Below, in pieces: positions 14,260 to 14,701 of a stretch of 14,701 nucleotides of DNA; position 1 is the first letter of the stretch; every line of letters starts with the position of its first letter. Location: the NCBI GenBank assembly GCA_035258765.1, contig DATFWZ010000195.1, positions 1 to 14,701 on the forward strand, read 5' to 3'. The position numbers and the translations under genes were made by a program. Source of the stretch: SIAJ01 sp035258765 (lineage in GTDB: Bacteria > Planctomycetota > Planctomycetia > Gemmatales > Gemmataceae). A model generated the notes under the pieces. It did not search any database, was not told the DNA's origin, and saw nothing but the letters and a program-made list of their open reading frames with translations.

Positions 14260-14701
14260 TTACACAATCGTCTCGAACGCCGTGCCAAACGTCACCTGTG
14301 GGTTGGCGTTGGTCAGCGTGTCGCTCCCGATCCCGCCGTCAACAATCACACCGCCGGCCGGACCGAACGTCGGTGTCCCACCGGAGTTGACCAGGCTGAA
14401 CGTGGCGACGTCATTTCCCGCCCCACCCCGGACGGCGACGTCGTACACCCCGGTGGTCGTGGCGGTGTTGGACAGCAGGCAGGACAACACGTCGTTGCCG
14501 AGGCCGCCGTTTAACCGCACGCGGAGCCCACCCTGAATCCACCAGGCGTCCGTTCCCCCGAAGTTGACCCCCAGGGTGTCGTTCCCGGCCCCGCCGTCCA
14601 AATCGATGGCCATGAGCCCGTCCGAGTCGATGTGTAATTGCCCGGTCCCGTTCCGTGTGATCAACAGGTTGTCGTTGCCGAGTCCGCCGCGGACCGAGAT
14701 C
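14260..14701 (-). CDS. C-terminal part of an RTX-like GGxGxD repeat protein (runs off right edge)
   Basis: The visible 146 codons are the C-terminus of a longer extracellular protein whose start lies beyond the window. Five glycine-aspartate repeats are seen: VRGGLGNDNL, LDGGAGNDTL, LNGGLGNDVL, VRGGAGNDVA and VDGGIGSDTL, spaced 25-35 residues apart. They resemble hemolysin-type (RTX) calcium-binding nonapeptides, but single spaced copies rather than tight tandem blocks make a full calcium roll uncertain. Planctomycete surface proteins with this composition are frequent. The protein ends at TAA 14262-14260 with TFGTAFETIV. The frame is open through base 14700, so no start codon is assigned. 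No type I secretion gene is in the window. It converges on the isomerase-like gene with 15 bp between stops and no obvious terminator. Confidence 0.8.
   Translation of the reverse strand, partial: ISVRGGLGNDNLLITRNGTGQLHIDSDGLMAIDLDGGAGNDTLGVNFGGTDAWWIQGGLRVRLNGGLGNDVLSCLLSNTATTTGVYDVAVRGGAGNDVATFSLVNSGGTPTFGPAGGVIVDGGIGSDTLTNANPQVTFGTAFETIV

Noticed and set aside
14260..14664. A complete 134-residue protein starting at a TTG at 14664
   Set aside because: The GGxGxD repeat pattern continues upstream of that codon to the window edge (VRGGLGNDNL), so the gene is truncated by the window rather than starting there.

Overview
The window looks like part of a high-GC planctomycete chromosome, most likely family Gemmataceae. 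I base this on gene families rather than any marker gene: a Ser/Thr kinase paired with a Rhodopirellula-type ECF-like sigma factor, a BBP7 (DUF1551) outer-membrane barrel, a DUF1559 pseudopilin with the H-X9-DG motif, a beta-helix protein opening with the planctomycete LEPLEARDVPA-type motif, a secreted WD40 propeller and a Tat-exported sugar isomerase-like protein. No mobile element, CRISPR array, tRNA or rRNA was found. The gene content reads as ordinary planctomycete chromosome, dominated by exported proteins.

Layout, left to right. (1) 1-1706, minus: an ECF-like sigma factor followed 98 bp downstream by a Ser/Thr kinase that runs off the left edge, a probable regulatory pair. (2) 2001-3575, plus: a MacB/FtsX-type ABC permease with no ATPase beside it. 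(3) 3795-5360, plus: a BBP7 barrel, convergent with (4) 5415-8060, minus: an 881-residue right-handed beta-helix protein with ten N-x-I-G-T-D type rungs. A long imperfect hairpin lies between the two stops. (5) 8061-8612: a gene-free stretch holding two adjacent dyads and a good sigma-70-type promoter. (6) 8613-9080: two small convergent genes encoding related four-cysteine proteins (CxxCGR...GWPxCC), each with its own promoter and with GC-rich hairpins at its stop. (7) 9239-10703, minus: a DUF1559 pseudopilin and, upstream of it, a small secreted beta-rich protein. (8) 10704-11138: gene-free, with a local AT-rich island. (9) 11139-12149, minus: a secreted prenyltransferase/squalene-oxidase-repeat protein, divergent from (10) 12260-14244, plus: an apparent two-gene operon of a secreted seven-bladed WD40 protein and a Tat-signal xylose-isomerase-like TIM barrel. 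(11) 14260 to the right edge, minus: the C-terminus of an RTX-like (GGxGxD) repeat protein.

Nine of the twelve genes carry an export signal, membrane segments or an extracellular repeat architecture, so the region is a cell-envelope and secretome neighbourhood rather than one pathway. The most interesting items are the convergent pair of small zinc-ribbon-like paralogues, the WD40/TIM-barrel operon whose promoter predicts a leaderless mRNA, and the run of GC-rich hairpins without U-tracts at gene ends. I saw no convincing novel defence or biosynthetic system.
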